DNA of 64,000 bases from JBMNMU01 sp050953505 (GCA_050953505.1 JBMNMU010000001.1:434001-498000), one strand, 5' to 3'. Positions 18,451 through 27,270 are shown, numbered from the stretch's first letter. Made by a program: numbers and translations. The notes: a model not told the origin generated them from the sequence alone.

Positions 18451-18709
18451 GAATTTGAAAAGGTTATGATTTTTATGCTCTTTACCTGTTGCTTATATTA
18501 ATGTGATTTTTCATTTAACCTTCTTATATTACAACGATATTCTAAATCTTTTACTGGTAAACAATACGATTTTGTATTATAATAAGCTTATAAGCGAAAA
18601 TTATATAGATAGTGGATTGCTTAAAGAAGGCATATCCATTAACTGTTAAATCTAGTTGGAAAGTGCCATAGCTTTTCAACTTTTCAATTTTAGAATAAAG
18701 GAGTATTAG
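18451..18709. other. Intergenic region upstream of the sigma-54 activator gene
   Basis: 259 bp, AT-rich, without an ORF. It contains the palindrome AATACGATTTTGTATT at 18563-18578 (listed separately) overlapping a TATAAT-like hexamer (18577 onward), and an AAAGGAG site before the ATG at 18710. Confidence 0.5.
18563..18578. promoter_or_regulatory. Palindromic regulator-binding site upstream of the sigma-54 activator
   Basis: AATAC-GATTTT-GTATT, an exact inverted repeat with 5-bp arms, 132 bp before the activator start. The same AATRC-N6-GYATY form is present upstream of both sigma-54 promoters in this window. Because it overlaps a -10-like TATAAT, it may mediate autoregulation. Confidence 0.6.
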
Positions 18710-20215
18710 ATGAAAACACTTGAAGAAACCATAGCAGCACTCCGAGAAGAAAACCGCCTTTTAAAGCGGCAACTAAAAGAAAAAGAGGCTAAACTTGTAG
18801 AAATTAAAGAACATGAAACTACAGCCTTTATGATTGGTGATGCCATCGCTGACGGAATCTGTGTGGTAAATGCAGAAGGCATTGTTACTCAAATTAACAA
18901 GGGCTACACTGAAATTATCGATATAAAGGAAGAAGAAATACTAGGTAAGAGTATTCAGGAGATGCTAGATAAACAATATTTTTCTAACGCAGTATCCCTT
19001 GAGGTAATCGAAAAAAAGCAGAAGATATCAGCCATGACCACTCTAAATAAGAACAACCGGAAGGTGCTGCTTGTAGGGACACCTTTGATGGATGAAAACA
19101 ATAATGTTATAAAAGTTATTACGGTTATGCGAAATCTTACAGAGCTAATGGAACTAAAAGAAGAATTAGAAGAGGCGGAACGAAAAAAGCAAGAATACAG
19201 GGAAGAATTAAACTCACTGAAAAAAGTAAAAGATCATGAATTTGTTGGACGTGCGCCAAGTATAAAAAAAGTAAAGGAACTAATCGATCATGTGGCCCAA
19301 ACAGATGCAACGGTACTGATTACCGGTGAAACAGGGTCCGGAAAAGAAGTGGTAGCTCGGGAGATTTATAAAAAAAGCAAAAGAAAGGACGCAAAATACG
19401 TAAAGATAAACTGCGCAGCCATACCTGAGAACCTGTTAGAATCAGAGCTTTTTGGCTATGTAAAAGGGGCGTTCACCGGTGCAGACAAAAAAGATAAAAA
19501 AGGGCTCTTTGAAATAGCCAATAACGGTACAATACTTTTAGATGAAATCAGCGAAATGCCTTTAAAGCTTCAATCTAAAATTTTGCGAGTGCTACAGGAA
19601 AGGGAAATAACCAGGGTAGGGGGAACCGAAAGTATAAAAATTGATGTGAGGATTATTGCCTCTACCAATGAAAGCCTTGAGGAACTGATTAAACAGAATT
19701 TATTTAGAGCAGACCTTTATTATCGACTAAATGTATTTCCCATCAAGATACCCCCATTACGTGAAAGGCGAGAAGACATTCCTGACATTGCCGCATCATT
19801 TTTAACAAAATTTAACAGGATCCATGAAAAGAATAAATATTTTTCTAATAGCGCTATTAGTGCATTGGTTAAATATGATTGGCCAGGAAATGTTAGGGAA
19901 CTTGAAAATATCATTGAAAGAATGGTAATTGTTTCACGAAACAAAGTACTGGATAGCGATGATGTCCTTGCCATAGCTTATATGGGAGATAAGAAACCAT
20001 CGGATATCAATTCTATTAATATTGGAGAAACTAGTCTCAAGGAAGCAGTCCAAGCTTACGAGAAAAAAATCCTTGAGAAAGTTCTGAACGAATATGGCAC
20101 CTCCTATGCTGCAGCGGAAGTGTTAAAAACCACTCAGCCCACAATTGTTAGAAAAGCCAAAGCCCTTGGGATTCCATTAGGGAAGAATCGATATAGCCAA
20201 GGTGTGGTTGAGTGA
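18710..20215 (+). CDS. Sigma-54-dependent enhancer-binding activator with PAS sensor
   Basis: 501 residues: N-terminal coiled coil (1-35), PAS sensor domain (about 35-150), linker helix, AAA+ sigma-54 interaction domain (about 180-410) with Walker A GETGSGKE, the intact sigma-54-contacting GAFTGA loop and Walker B GTILLDEIS, and a C-terminal TyrR-like helix-turn-helix (TSYAAAEVLKTTQPTIVRKA). It should activate the TGGCAC-N5-TTGC promoter just downstream and the one at 46,824. The PAS domain may sense an aromatic intermediate; that is inference. No receiver domain is present, so it is not a two-component partner. Confidence 0.92.
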   Translation: MKTLEETIAALREENRLLKRQLKEKEAKLVEIKEHETTAFMIGDAIADGICVVNAEGIVTQINKGYTEIIDIKEEEILGKSIQEMLDKQYFSNAVSLEVIEKKQKISAMTTLNKNNRKVLLVGTPLMDENNNVIKVITVMRNLTELMELKEELEEAERKKQEYREELNSLKKVKDHEFVGRAPSIKKVKELIDHVAQTDATVLITGETGSGKEVVAREIYKKSKRKDAKYVKINCAAIPENLLESELFGYVKGAFTGADKKDKKGLFEIANNGTILLDEISEMPLKLQSKILRVLQEREITRVGGTESIKIDVRIIASTNESLEELIKQNLFRADLYYRLNVFPIKIPPLRERREDIPDIAASFLTKFNRIHEKNKYFSNSAISALVKYDWPGNVRELENIIERMVIVSRNKVLDSDDVLAIAYMGDKKPSDINSINIGETSLKEAVQAYEKKILEKVLNEYGTSYAAAEVLKTTQPTIVRKAKALGIPLGKNRYSQGVVE

Positions 20216-20226
20216 TAGAAGAAGAC

Positions 20227-20242
20227 AATACAAAATCGTATC
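20227..20242. promoter_or_regulatory. Putative upstream activator site 1 for the phloroglucinol operon
   Basis: AATAC-AAAATC-GTATC, an inverted repeat about 265 bp upstream of the -24 element at 20494. It is essentially the inverse complement of the site at 18563. Confidence 0.6.
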
Positions 20243-20304
20243 AATAATACATAATTGAATCAATCCTGTTATGTGTCTAATTGACAACGGTATCTTTAAA
20301 ACCT

Positions 20305-20346
20305 GCCTCCGCTCAATACAATAACGTATCAAACGGAGGCTTTTTT
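20305..20346 (+). terminator. Terminator of the activator gene
   Basis: Stem GCCTCCG / CGGAGGC with a 22-base loop followed by six T. The loop contains the palindrome at 20315-20330. Confidence 0.8.
20315..20330. promoter_or_regulatory. Putative upstream activator site 2, inside a terminator loop
   Basis: AATAC-AATAAC-GTATC, same design as the sites at 18563 and 20227, about 170-180 bp upstream of the sigma-54 promoter and enclosed by the terminator stem. Confidence 0.6.
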
Positions 20347-20492
20347 ATTGGGATAATAGATAGAATTATTTGAAAATAATATGCCATAATAACAAATGTT
20401 GGACTAATACAAATAATAAAACCTTGAAAAATGAGGGGAAACAGCCATTTTAAATAAAAAATCAATAAAAAGCCATACTGTTTATAGGAGCT

Positions 20493-20507
20493 TGGCACGA
20501 TAATTGC
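20493..20507 (+). promoter_or_regulatory. Sigma-54 (RpoN) promoter of the phloroglucinol operon
   Basis: TGGCAC-GATAA-TTGC, an exact match to the -24/-12 consensus TGGCAC-N5-TTGC, 40 bp before the cupin start. The enhancer-binding activator gene lies immediately upstream. Confidence 0.92.
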
Positions 20508-20546
20508 GTTTATTAATTAAGGATATCATCAGGAGGTGAATTTAAT

Positions 20547-20888
20547 ATGAAAAAAGTTGAATTAAAGAATGTATCCCCTTACAATGCACCTTTACACTTT
20601 GATATGAAATCCATGAAGCTTCATGGAACAGAAGAAACCGGTGCTACAAAATTCTGGATGGGGATGTCCTATTTCCTGCCAGGAGGTGGAGCTGATTGGG
20701 CTTATGAAGACTCTCCGACTGAAAAAATCTATTACATGCTGGAAGGCGAAATGGTTGTTAAAGGGAAGGACGAAGAGTTTGTTCTTAAAAAAGGAGACTC
20801 CCTGTTTATTGGTCCTAACGAAGGAAGATCAATGATCAATAAAACAAACGAAGTGGCCACAGTGTTGGTTGTAATCAGCTACGACTAA
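20547..20888 (+). CDS. Small cupin-domain protein
   Basis: 113 residues forming a single cupin barrel: FLPGGGADWAYED, then KIYYMLEGEMVVKG and KKGDSLFIGPNEGR. The first cupin motif has fewer His than usual, so metal binding is uncertain. It is the first gene behind the sigma-54 promoter, with an AGGAGGTGA site, and precedes the reductase. Roles could be a small-molecule sensor, isomerase or accessory factor of phloroglucinol breakdown. I cannot assign a reaction. Confidence 0.75.
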   Translation: MKKVELKNVSPYNAPLHFDMKSMKLHGTEETGATKFWMGMSYFLPGGGADWAYEDSPTEKIYYMLEGEMVVKGKDEEFVLKKGDSLFIGPNEGRSMINKTNEVATVLVVISYD

Positions 20889-20967
20889 AGATTTGCTTAA
20901 GGTTTCCTAACCAATGATCTGATTTAATAAAATCAGTAAGGAAAAAAGAGAATAAAGGAGAGAAAAG

Positions 20968-21756
20968 ATGGTTGATAAGCAATTTGTAGATAACTTATTT
21001 GATGTCAAGGGAAAAGTTGCCTTGATAACAGGAGCAACAGGAGCTCTTGGAAAAGCAGTATCAATCGGCTACGGTCTAGCAGGAATGAAAGTTTTTGTTA
21101 CAGGCCGCAGCGATGAAAAATGTAAAGCTCTTTGCGACGAGCTAGAAGCTATGGGAATTGACTGCGGATATTCTGCGGGAGAACCTTCTGTAGAAGCCGA
21201 TGTAATTAAGGTAGTAAATGATGCTGTAGCTAAATATGGAGAAATCAATGTTCTATTAACTGCAGCAGGATATAACAACCCACAACCAATCGTAGAACAA
21301 GATTTAGCTGAATGGGAAAAAATAATGGACTCTGACGTAAAAGCCACTTGGTTGTACTGCAAATATGTAGGGCAACAAATGATCGAACAAGGCAAAGGCG
21401 GAAAAGTTATTTTAGTTTCCTCTGCACGTTCAAAGATGGGTATGAAAGGTTATACAGGATATTGTACAGCAAAGGCTGGCATTGACTTAATGGCTCAATC
21501 ATTGGCTTGTGAATGGTCTGCTGAACATAAAATTAATGTAAACACCATTAACCCAACTGTATTCCGTTCTGATCTAACAGAGTGGATGTTTGACCCAGAA
21601 AGTGCTGTATATAAGAATTTCTTAAAGCGTCTGCCAATTGGTCGCCTAGGTGAACCGGAAGACTTCGTGGGTCCATGTATCTTCTTAGCTTCTAGCGCAA
21701 GCGACTTTATGACCGGTGCAAATATTGCTGTTGAAGGCGGATACTGGGCTAACTAA
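20968..21756 (+). CDS. SDR-family reductase, probable phloroglucinol reductase
   Basis: 262 residues. Rossmann motif TGATGALGK near the N-terminus, FVTGRS at the second strand (suggests NADPH), and catalytic Ser with YTGYCTAKAG (Tyr-x3-Lys). By itself it is a generic short-chain dehydrogenase. In this context, next to a 3-hydroxyacyl-CoA-dehydrogenase-like gene, a cyclase-family hydrolase and a BKACE lyase, it fits the NADPH-dependent phloroglucinol reductase that makes dihydrophloroglucinol in the anaerobic clostridial pathway. Family assignment is firm; the substrate is inferred from gene order. Confidence 0.8.
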   Translation: MVDKQFVDNLFDVKGKVALITGATGALGKAVSIGYGLAGMKVFVTGRSDEKCKALCDELEAMGIDCGYSAGEPSVEADVIKVVNDAVAKYGEINVLLTAAGYNNPQPIVEQDLAEWEKIMDSDVKATWLYCKYVGQQMIEQGKGGKVILVSSARSKMGMKGYTGYCTAKAGIDLMAQSLACEWSAEHKINVNTINPTVFRSDLTEWMFDPESAVYKNFLKRLPIGRLGEPEDFVGPCIFLASSASDFMTGANIAVEGGYWAN

Positions 21757-21768
21757 TCGGAGGTAGAA

Positions 21769-22698
21769 ATGAGCATAAAAAATGTAACCGTATTAGGCTC
21801 AGGCCTGATGGGCAATGGACTTGCACAAGTGTTTGCCTCAGATAAAGATACTCAAGTGATTCTGAGATCCAGAAGCATGAAGAAGGATCCTTTGGCTGGT
21901 ATTAGAGCAAATCTTGATATAATGATTGAAAGAGATGCCATGACAGAAGAAAGGGCGGGAGAAATTTTAAGCCGTATTACCTTTACTGATGATATGGAAA
22001 TGGCACTAAAGGATGCTGACCTTGTTGTAGAATGCGTACCTGAAGTCATGGAGATTAAGCAAAATCTCTTTCGCGATATTGAGCCTCTCTGCAAACCCAC
22101 TTGTATATTAGCTACAAACACTTCAGTTATGAGTATTACAGAAATTGCATCTAAGTCTAAGGATAGAAGCAGAATTGTAGGAGCTCATTTCTGGAATCCC
22201 CCTTATTTAATACCACTAGTTGAAGTAGTAAAAGGGGAAGATACAAGTGATGAGACCATGAACATGACCTATGACTATCTTAAAAAGATTGGCAAAAAAC
22301 CTGTTAAGTGTATGAAGGATGTTCCTGGATTTATTGCAAACAGGTTACAGCATGCAATCTGGAGAGAGGCCCTTTCTATAGTAGAACATGGTGTCGCAGA
22401 TGCGGCTACTGTAGACGAAGCATTAAGATATGGTCCTGGATTAAGATGGCCTATTTTAGGGATTTTAGAAAATGCTGACATGATTGGACTAGACTTATCC
22501 CTAAATATTCAGCAATATATCGTAAAATATCTGGAAGACTCTCATGAACCTTCAAAATTGCTTCAAGAATTGGTTGCAAAAGGAGATCTTGGTTTTAAAA
22601 CAGGAAAAGGATATCAAACTTGGACTCCGGAAGAGATAGAAGCTTCAAACAGACGTTTGAGAGAATATCTCATCGACGTAACAAAAGATTTAAAATAA
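21769..22698 (+). CDS. 3-hydroxyacyl-CoA-dehydrogenase-like enzyme, probable 3-hydroxy-5-oxohexanoate dehydrogenase
   Basis: 309 residues. NAD-binding LGSGLMGNGLAQVF at the N-terminus and the conserved catalytic GAHFWNPPYLIPLVEVV (His about residue 140) place it in the HBD/3HCDH family, usual length about 280-310. It starts 12 bp after the SDR gene. In the known phloroglucinol route a member of this family oxidises (S)-3-hydroxy-5-oxohexanoate to 3,5-dioxohexanoate (triacetate). The alternative is an ordinary 3-hydroxybutyryl-CoA dehydrogenase; context favours the former. Confidence 0.8.
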   Translation: MSIKNVTVLGSGLMGNGLAQVFASDKDTQVILRSRSMKKDPLAGIRANLDIMIERDAMTEERAGEILSRITFTDDMEMALKDADLVVECVPEVMEIKQNLFRDIEPLCKPTCILATNTSVMSITEIASKSKDRSRIVGAHFWNPPYLIPLVEVVKGEDTSDETMNMTYDYLKKIGKKPVKCMKDVPGFIANRLQHAIWREALSIVEHGVADAATVDEALRYGPGLRWPILGILENADMIGLDLSLNIQQYIVKYLEDSHEPSKLLQELVAKGDLGFKTGKGYQTWTPEEIEASNRRLREYLIDVTKDLK

Positions 22699-22818
22699 AC
22701 AACATAGATGTAATCATAGGGTTGAGAAGTCGAAAAAAGTGTATAAGTATAATAAGCTACTAGTATATATTAAGCTATTATTATTGGTTAAAATTTGTAT
22801 TTGTAAAAGGAGAGAAAA

Positions 22819-23769
22819 ATGGGAAAGAAAGTTTTTGTTGATTTAACACATCCGTTTAGCGCAGATATTCCACGTTGGCCATATTTTGCAAAGCCAGTAG
22901 TTGATTCTATGCATACATTGGCAAAGGGTGGAGTTTTGACACAGAGAATCGATTGCGTACAGCACACTGGTACACATGCTGATGCACCTCGCCACGTTAT
23001 GGAAAAAGAATTTGACGGTAAGAGAGCTCGTTACACACATGAAATGCCTGTTGATGCATATACAGGAGATGCTATCTGTCTCGAAATTGACATCGAACCT
23101 TGGGGACTAATCCTGCCTAAACATCTGGAAGATGCTTGCGAGCGCGCAAACATTAAACCAGAAGAACTGGAAGGCATGATCGTATGCTTAAACACAGGAA
23201 TGCACCGTAAGTTTGACGACTCCAAAGAATATTATCACTACTCCAGTGGAACTGGTATTGAAGCAGGAAAATGGTTTGTAAAGCATAAGGTTAAGTGCGT
23301 TGCAATGGATAGCCAAGCTCTTGACCATCCGCTTCATACAGCTATGGGTAACAACGGTGGAACTGCTATGAATTTAGTGGGTGCTTCTGGAAGACCAATT
23401 ACTCAGGAATACATTGAAAAGTTTGGCGAAGAAGCATATGCTGAATTCGACAAGGAACTTTACATTAAGCTTCACGGCCAAGAAGCATATGATGCAAAAT
23501 TTGGCGAATTAGAAGCAATCGGCGAATGGGGAACATGGGAGCCATGCCACAAATATTTGTTAGGTCACGGTATTACTGGTGTTGAAAACCTTGGTGGAGA
23601 TTTAGACAAGGTTTCTGGAAAACGTTTCAGATTCTACTGTTTCCCAATCAGATGGTACCTAGGTGACGGATCTATGGTTCGTTGCGTTGCAGAAATTGAT
23701 GAAGATGACCTAAATGATGTTCCAGACAGAACTTACACCTATGGTGGATTTGGCGTAGTAGAAAGATAA
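22819..23769 (+). CDS. Cyclase-family metal hydrolase, probable dihydrophloroglucinol cyclohydrolase
   Basis: 316 residues, longer than kynurenine formamidase (about 210-220). The N-terminus FVDLTHPFSADIPRWPYF and the metal motif HTGTHADAPRHV identify the cyclase (PF04199) family; later MDSQALDHPLHTA is also conserved. Members use Mn or Zn to hydrolyse cyclic diketones or amides. Within this operon it fits the ring-opening step dihydrophloroglucinol to 3-hydroxy-5-oxohexanoate. It has its own AGGAGAG site and 120 bp of AT-rich leader with no clear terminator before it. Confidence 0.8.
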   Translation: MGKKVFVDLTHPFSADIPRWPYFAKPVVDSMHTLAKGGVLTQRIDCVQHTGTHADAPRHVMEKEFDGKRARYTHEMPVDAYTGDAICLEIDIEPWGLILPKHLEDACERANIKPEELEGMIVCLNTGMHRKFDDSKEYYHYSSGTGIEAGKWFVKHKVKCVAMDSQALDHPLHTAMGNNGGTAMNLVGASGRPITQEYIEKFGEEAYAEFDKELYIKLHGQEAYDAKFGELEAIGEWGTWEPCHKYLLGHGITGVENLGGDLDKVSGKRFRFYCFPIRWYLGDGSMVRCVAEIDEDDLNDVPDRTYTYGGFGVVER

Positions 23770-23811
23770 AGCTGTAAGCCAAAGTATTTAATAAAGAAAA
23801 AGAAATAGAAC

Positions 23812-23848
23812 GAGGGGCGAGGAGCTTACCTAAGCTATTCGCCCCTTA
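23812..23848 (+). terminator. Strong hairpin after the cyclase gene
   Basis: GAGGGGCGA / TCGCCCCTT outer stem with AGCTTA / TAAGCT inner stem, followed by only a short T-run. It may act as a partial terminator or mRNA stabiliser between the cyclase gene and the lyase gene. Confidence 0.6.
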
Positions 23849-23956
23849 TGTAAATTTAAGCACCTTGCCCGATTAATCGAGTAAATTGCTGGCAGGTGCA
23901 TACAAAAATTTCATTAATCTTTATTGGTAGGAATTTGTAGTAAGATGGAGGTATAT

Positions 23957-24811
23957 ATGGATAAGGCACTAAAAAACAAAAGAATAATCACTGTAGCAAC
24001 AACCGGTGCATGGCCAACCAAGGAAAACACACCTAATGTGCCTATTGAACCGGAAGAAATTGCTGAAGAGGTTTATAAATGTTGGCAGGCCGGAGCTGCT
24101 GTTGCTCATATTCATGTGCGTAATGATGAAGGCAAGGCTGCAATGGAATTCCATAAGTTTGAAAAAACTGTAGAATTGATTAGAAGCTATAAGGATTGCG
24201 ATATTATTCTTAATCTAACCACATCCGGTGGTGTAGGCCTAAAAGAAGAAGATCGTATTAGACCCTTTTATGAGTTGAAACCAGAAATGGCTTCCTACGA
24301 TTGCGGAACCATGAACTGGCTTCATACAACAATTTTTGAAAACCACCCTGCTTTTCTTGAGAAGGTTGGGCTTCTGATGCAGGAGGTTAATGTAAAGCCG
24401 GAGATTGAAGCTTTCGATCCAGGTATGATTTATAATGCAGGATACTATCTGAAAAAAGGTGTTCTAAAAACGCCTCTTCATTTCCAATTCTGTATGGGAT
24501 GTGCTGGCGGAATTGCGGCAACAACCAAGAATCTAGTATTCATGAAAGATACTATGGAAGAAGTGGCTCCTGGCTCAACCTGGAGTGCCTTTGGCGTAGG
24601 TGCTGGTGCAATGGAAATCATGTATGCAGCTGTTGCTATGGGCGGTCATATACGCGTAGGAATGGAAGACAACGTGCTATATAGAAGAGGTGTCCTTGCA
24701 GAAAGCAATGTACAGTTTGTAGAGCGTGCTAAGAGAGTTATTGAGGAATTCACTGCTGAAGTGGCTACACCAGCAGAAGCTCGCCAGATTCTAGGCCTTG
24801 ATCCTAAGTAA
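23957..24811 (+). CDS. BKACE-family beta-keto acid cleavage enzyme, probable triacetate acetoacetate-lyase
   Basis: 284 residues from the ATG at 23957, chosen for the ATGGAGG site 6-12 bp upstream; earlier in-frame ATGs lack one. RIITVATTGAWPTKENTPNV and VAHIHVRND (HxH Zn ligands) with ILNLTTSGG are hallmarks of the BKACE (DUF849) family, which condenses a beta-keto acid with acetyl-CoA and releases acetoacetate. In the phloroglucinol pathway this family cleaves triacetate (3,5-dioxohexanoate). 3-keto-5-aminohexanoate cleavage (lysine fermentation) is the alternative, but no lysine genes are near. Confidence 0.85.
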   Translation: MDKALKNKRIITVATTGAWPTKENTPNVPIEPEEIAEEVYKCWQAGAAVAHIHVRNDEGKAAMEFHKFEKTVELIRSYKDCDIILNLTTSGGVGLKEEDRIRPFYELKPEMASYDCGTMNWLHTTIFENHPAFLEKVGLLMQEVNVKPEIEAFDPGMIYNAGYYLKKGVLKTPLHFQFCMGCAGGIAATTKNLVFMKDTMEEVAPGSTWSAFGVGAGAMEIMYAAVAMGGHIRVGMEDNVLYRRGVLAESNVQFVERAKRVIEEFTAEVATPAEARQILGLDPK

Positions 24812-24823
24812 GGAGAAAAGCAT

Positions 24824-25012
24824 ATGACCTGGGGCGCATTGTATATGTATTATCGTTGCCCGGAATGCAACAAAGGTTTTAAGTATTCCATTGATCTTAT
24901 ACCCGAATACGGAGAAGAATTTGGATATTGCCCGGATTGCAATGTAATGGGAGAGTATATCACAGAGGGAGCTCGTATTCCCGAGGACCTAGAATACGAA
25001 GACGTATACTAA
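24824..25012 (+). CDS. Small zinc-ribbon protein
   Basis: 62 residues with two CxxC pairs (YRCPECNKGF and GYCPDCNVMG), the pattern of a rubredoxin-like or zinc-ribbon fold. It begins 12 bp after the lyase with an AGGAG site, so it belongs to the phloroglucinol operon. It may bind Zn or Fe and could donate electrons to, or scaffold, a pathway enzyme. The flavodoxin-like protein downstream also carries CxxC pairs at its C-terminus. Confidence 0.7.
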   Translation: MTWGALYMYYRCPECNKGFKYSIDLIPEYGEEFGYCPDCNVMGEYITEGARIPEDLEYEDVY

Positions 25013-25210
25013 TAAATAAGGCTATCGACGCGCAAGCGGAGGTGGCCTTTATAATTGCCTTAGCTACCATCTTTAAAGAGAAGATTGTTCAATCTAATAT
25101 ATAACCTTTGGGCATAAGTGTAATGCTTAAGTTGTATTTTACATTGGAATGTCCCCTTGATAAAATAGTAACAAGAGTAAATGTGTATTTATTTTAAGGA
25201 GGATCGCGAC

Positions 25211-26152
25211 ATGAAAGTCATGGGAATTACTGCAGGAAGAAAAAATGGGAATTCTGAAATTCTCTTAAAAGAAGCATTGTCAGTATGTAAAGATCAAGGC
25301 GCGGAAGTTTGGATGATTAATCTTCAAGACTATAACATATTACACTGCACCGGATGTGAAGCTTGCTCGATGGGGATGGCAAGAGGCGTTCGGGTTCCAT
25401 GCGTCCTACAAGACAAAGACGATAAACATGTTCTTACTGAAAAAATGTTGGAAATGGATGCGGTTATTTTTTCGGTACCTACATATGACCTGATGCCTGC
25501 ATCCAGGTATCTTGCATTTGCACATCGAAGCCTGGCTTATGAAACAGCGTTTTTAAGCTCCATTGGGGAGCTTGAGCCAAAAGATAGAATTTGCGGTATT
25601 ATTTCTGTTGGCGGTTCCACTCGGTCTTGGCAATCTATGGCACTAGAAAACATGCTAGCCACCACCTTTACCACATCCTTTAAGGTAGTCGATATGATGT
25701 TGGCAAAACGAGTTAGTAGACCGGCATATGTATTATTAAGGCCTGAATTTATTGAACGGGCTCGTAAAATGGGCGAGAACATTATGGAAGCATTAAGCAC
25801 CCCTCCAGAGGAGCGGAAATGGTTGGGAGAAGAGGATTTTGGATGGTGTCCGAATTGTCATTCTAATGCCTTGACCAAAGGGGAAGAACATTGGGACGGA
25901 GTAAAATATCCTATTGAATGTCAAGTATGCGCTTGCGGTGGTGATTTGGAACCCGATGGCAAAGGTGGTTACAAATTTGTCATTTGGGACGAAGGCAGGG
26001 CAAAGGATCGTTTTACCGATGAAGGACGTGGAGAACATTTGGTAGAAATCGGTGAGGGCATGAAATTTTTCTTTGAACCGGAGAACCAAAAAATTGTTAA
26101 AGAAGAAATTGAAAAATACAAGAACATTCAATTTAACAGCATAACCGTATAG
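25211..26152 (+). CDS. Flavodoxin-like NAD(P)H-dependent FMN reductase with C-terminal zinc ribbon
   Basis: 313 residues from the ATG at 25211, where AAGGAGG precedes; an upstream ATG (25181) lacks an RBS. The N-terminal 200 residues are a flavodoxin-like/NADPH-dependent FMN reductase fold (MGITAGRKNGNSEILLKEAL, CTGCEACS). The C-terminal 110 residues hold WCPNCHSNAL and CQVCACGGDL, a zinc-ribbon-type site. In a flavonoid-degrading context it is a candidate ene-reductase for flavones or flavonols, a function recently assigned in gut Clostridia to a flavin enzyme; I recall that only in outline and have not verified homology. Confidence 0.65.
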   Translation: MKVMGITAGRKNGNSEILLKEALSVCKDQGAEVWMINLQDYNILHCTGCEACSMGMARGVRVPCVLQDKDDKHVLTEKMLEMDAVIFSVPTYDLMPASRYLAFAHRSLAYETAFLSSIGELEPKDRICGIISVGGSTRSWQSMALENMLATTFTTSFKVVDMMLAKRVSRPAYVLLRPEFIERARKMGENIMEALSTPPEERKWLGEEDFGWCPNCHSNALTKGEEHWDGVKYPIECQVCACGGDLEPDGKGGYKFVIWDEGRAKDRFTDEGRGEHLVEIGEGMKFFFEPENQKIVKEEIEKYKNIQFNSITV

Positions 26153-26174
26153 CATAGCAACAATTCCAATTATT

Positions 26175-26205
26175 AAGAGGTCACCAGTCCAATTGGTGGC
26201 CTCTT
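26175..26205 (+). terminator. Hairpin after the FMN reductase gene
   Basis: AAGAGGTCACC / GGTGGCCTCTT stem with a 9-base loop, without a long T-run. Likely a weak terminator at the end of the first operon. Confidence 0.5.
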
Positions 26206-26317
26206 GGTGTTATAAGCCCCATTATTTTGCTATTTTCTGAATTTAATGTTAAAATGTTATTGTCATTGTATTCTAATAAGGTTTAGTTTGGGCAGAGTCT
26301 TAGAAGTAGGTGGAATG

Positions 26318-27214
26318 ATGAATTTACGACATATAAGTTTGCTACAGATCGATTCATTTTTAGCAGTGTGTAAGCATTTGAATTTTACAGAAGCGGCGAA
26401 AAGCTTATATATTTCCCAGCCGTCCCTAAGCAAGCAGATTGCAGCTTTTGAAAATGAAATAGGTGTGCAGCTGTTTTTAAGAAATAAACGTGCAGTTAGG
26501 CTGACTGCTGCTGGTGCGGTCTTATTCAAAGAGCTTGGGGATATTACACAACAAATTAGCGATGCTATTGAAAAGGCAAGAGAGCCTAACTTAGGTCAAG
26601 AGGGCACTCTGGTTATAGGTTGTCTAAATGGAATGGATACCGATAGATTCCTACCTAAGATTCTAGAAGACTTTACCGCAAACCACCCTAAGGTAAATTT
26701 GATATTCGAACGACATAGCTTTAAGGATTTGAGAGAAAGACTACTAAGTGGCGCTATTGATATCATGTTTACTCTCTCCTTTGAAATGGACGAGACCCTA
26801 GACCTAGAGTGGGAAGAGCTTTATAGCACAAATACAGAGATTTTCATGTCTAGAAAACATCCCTTAGCACAGAGAACTTCTATTGCCCTTGAGGATTTAA
26901 AAGAGGAAAAATTCGTTAGCATCTCCAGAGAAACTTCACCTAAAGGCTATGAATCAGTAGTACAACTATGCGAGAAGCATGGGTTTACGCCAAACATTGT
27001 GAAACAGCTACCAAACCCTGAATCAGTATTATTATGCATTGAGGCAGGATTAGGAGTATTTATTTTCGAGAGTACGATAAAAATACCAAATGAACAAAAT
27101 ATAAAAAGATTTCCAATAAAGGACGATATACTTTCTACTGTAGCAGCATGGAAAAAAGAAAATTACAATCCTGCGATTTCACTCTTTGTAGAAAATATCC
27201 CAAACTTTACATAA
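26318..27214 (+). CDS. LysR-family transcriptional regulator
   Basis: 298 residues from ATG 26318 (26315 is also possible; GTAGGTGG is better placed for 26318). The N-terminal winged HTH reads FLAVCKHLNFTEAAKSLYIS then QPSLSKQIAAFE, followed by the LysR effector-binding domain. LysR proteins sense pathway intermediates. It sits just upstream of the electron-transfer/flavoprotein operon (27490-32547), which is its most likely target. Followed by two terminators. Confidence 0.9.
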   Translation: MNLRHISLLQIDSFLAVCKHLNFTEAAKSLYISQPSLSKQIAAFENEIGVQLFLRNKRAVRLTAAGAVLFKELGDITQQISDAIEKAREPNLGQEGTLVIGCLNGMDTDRFLPKILEDFTANHPKVNLIFERHSFKDLRERLLSGAIDIMFTLSFEMDETLDLEWEELYSTNTEIFMSRKHPLAQRTSIALEDLKEEKFVSISRETSPKGYESVVQLCEKHGFTPNIVKQLPNPESVLLCIEAGLGVFIFESTIKIPNEQNIKRFPIKDDILSTVAAWKKENYNPAISLFVENIPNFT

Positions 27215-27218
27215 AGCA

Positions 27219-27240
27219 AGTGGCCTAGGCCACTTTTTTT
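27219..27240 (+). terminator. Terminator of the LysR gene
   Basis: Perfect stem AGTGGCC / GGCCACT around TA, then seven T. Confidence 0.9.
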
Positions 27241-27270
27241 ATTGCACAACAGGAACATGAGGTGGGAATA

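Noticed and set aside
22819..23769. Kynurenine formamidase (KynB)
   Set aside because: Protein is about 100 residues longer and no tryptophan-degradation genes are present; only the family-level match is kept.
25122..25138. AATGC-N7-GTATT as a further activator site
   Set aside because: The gap is seven bases, not six as in all the other sites, and no sigma-54 promoter follows.
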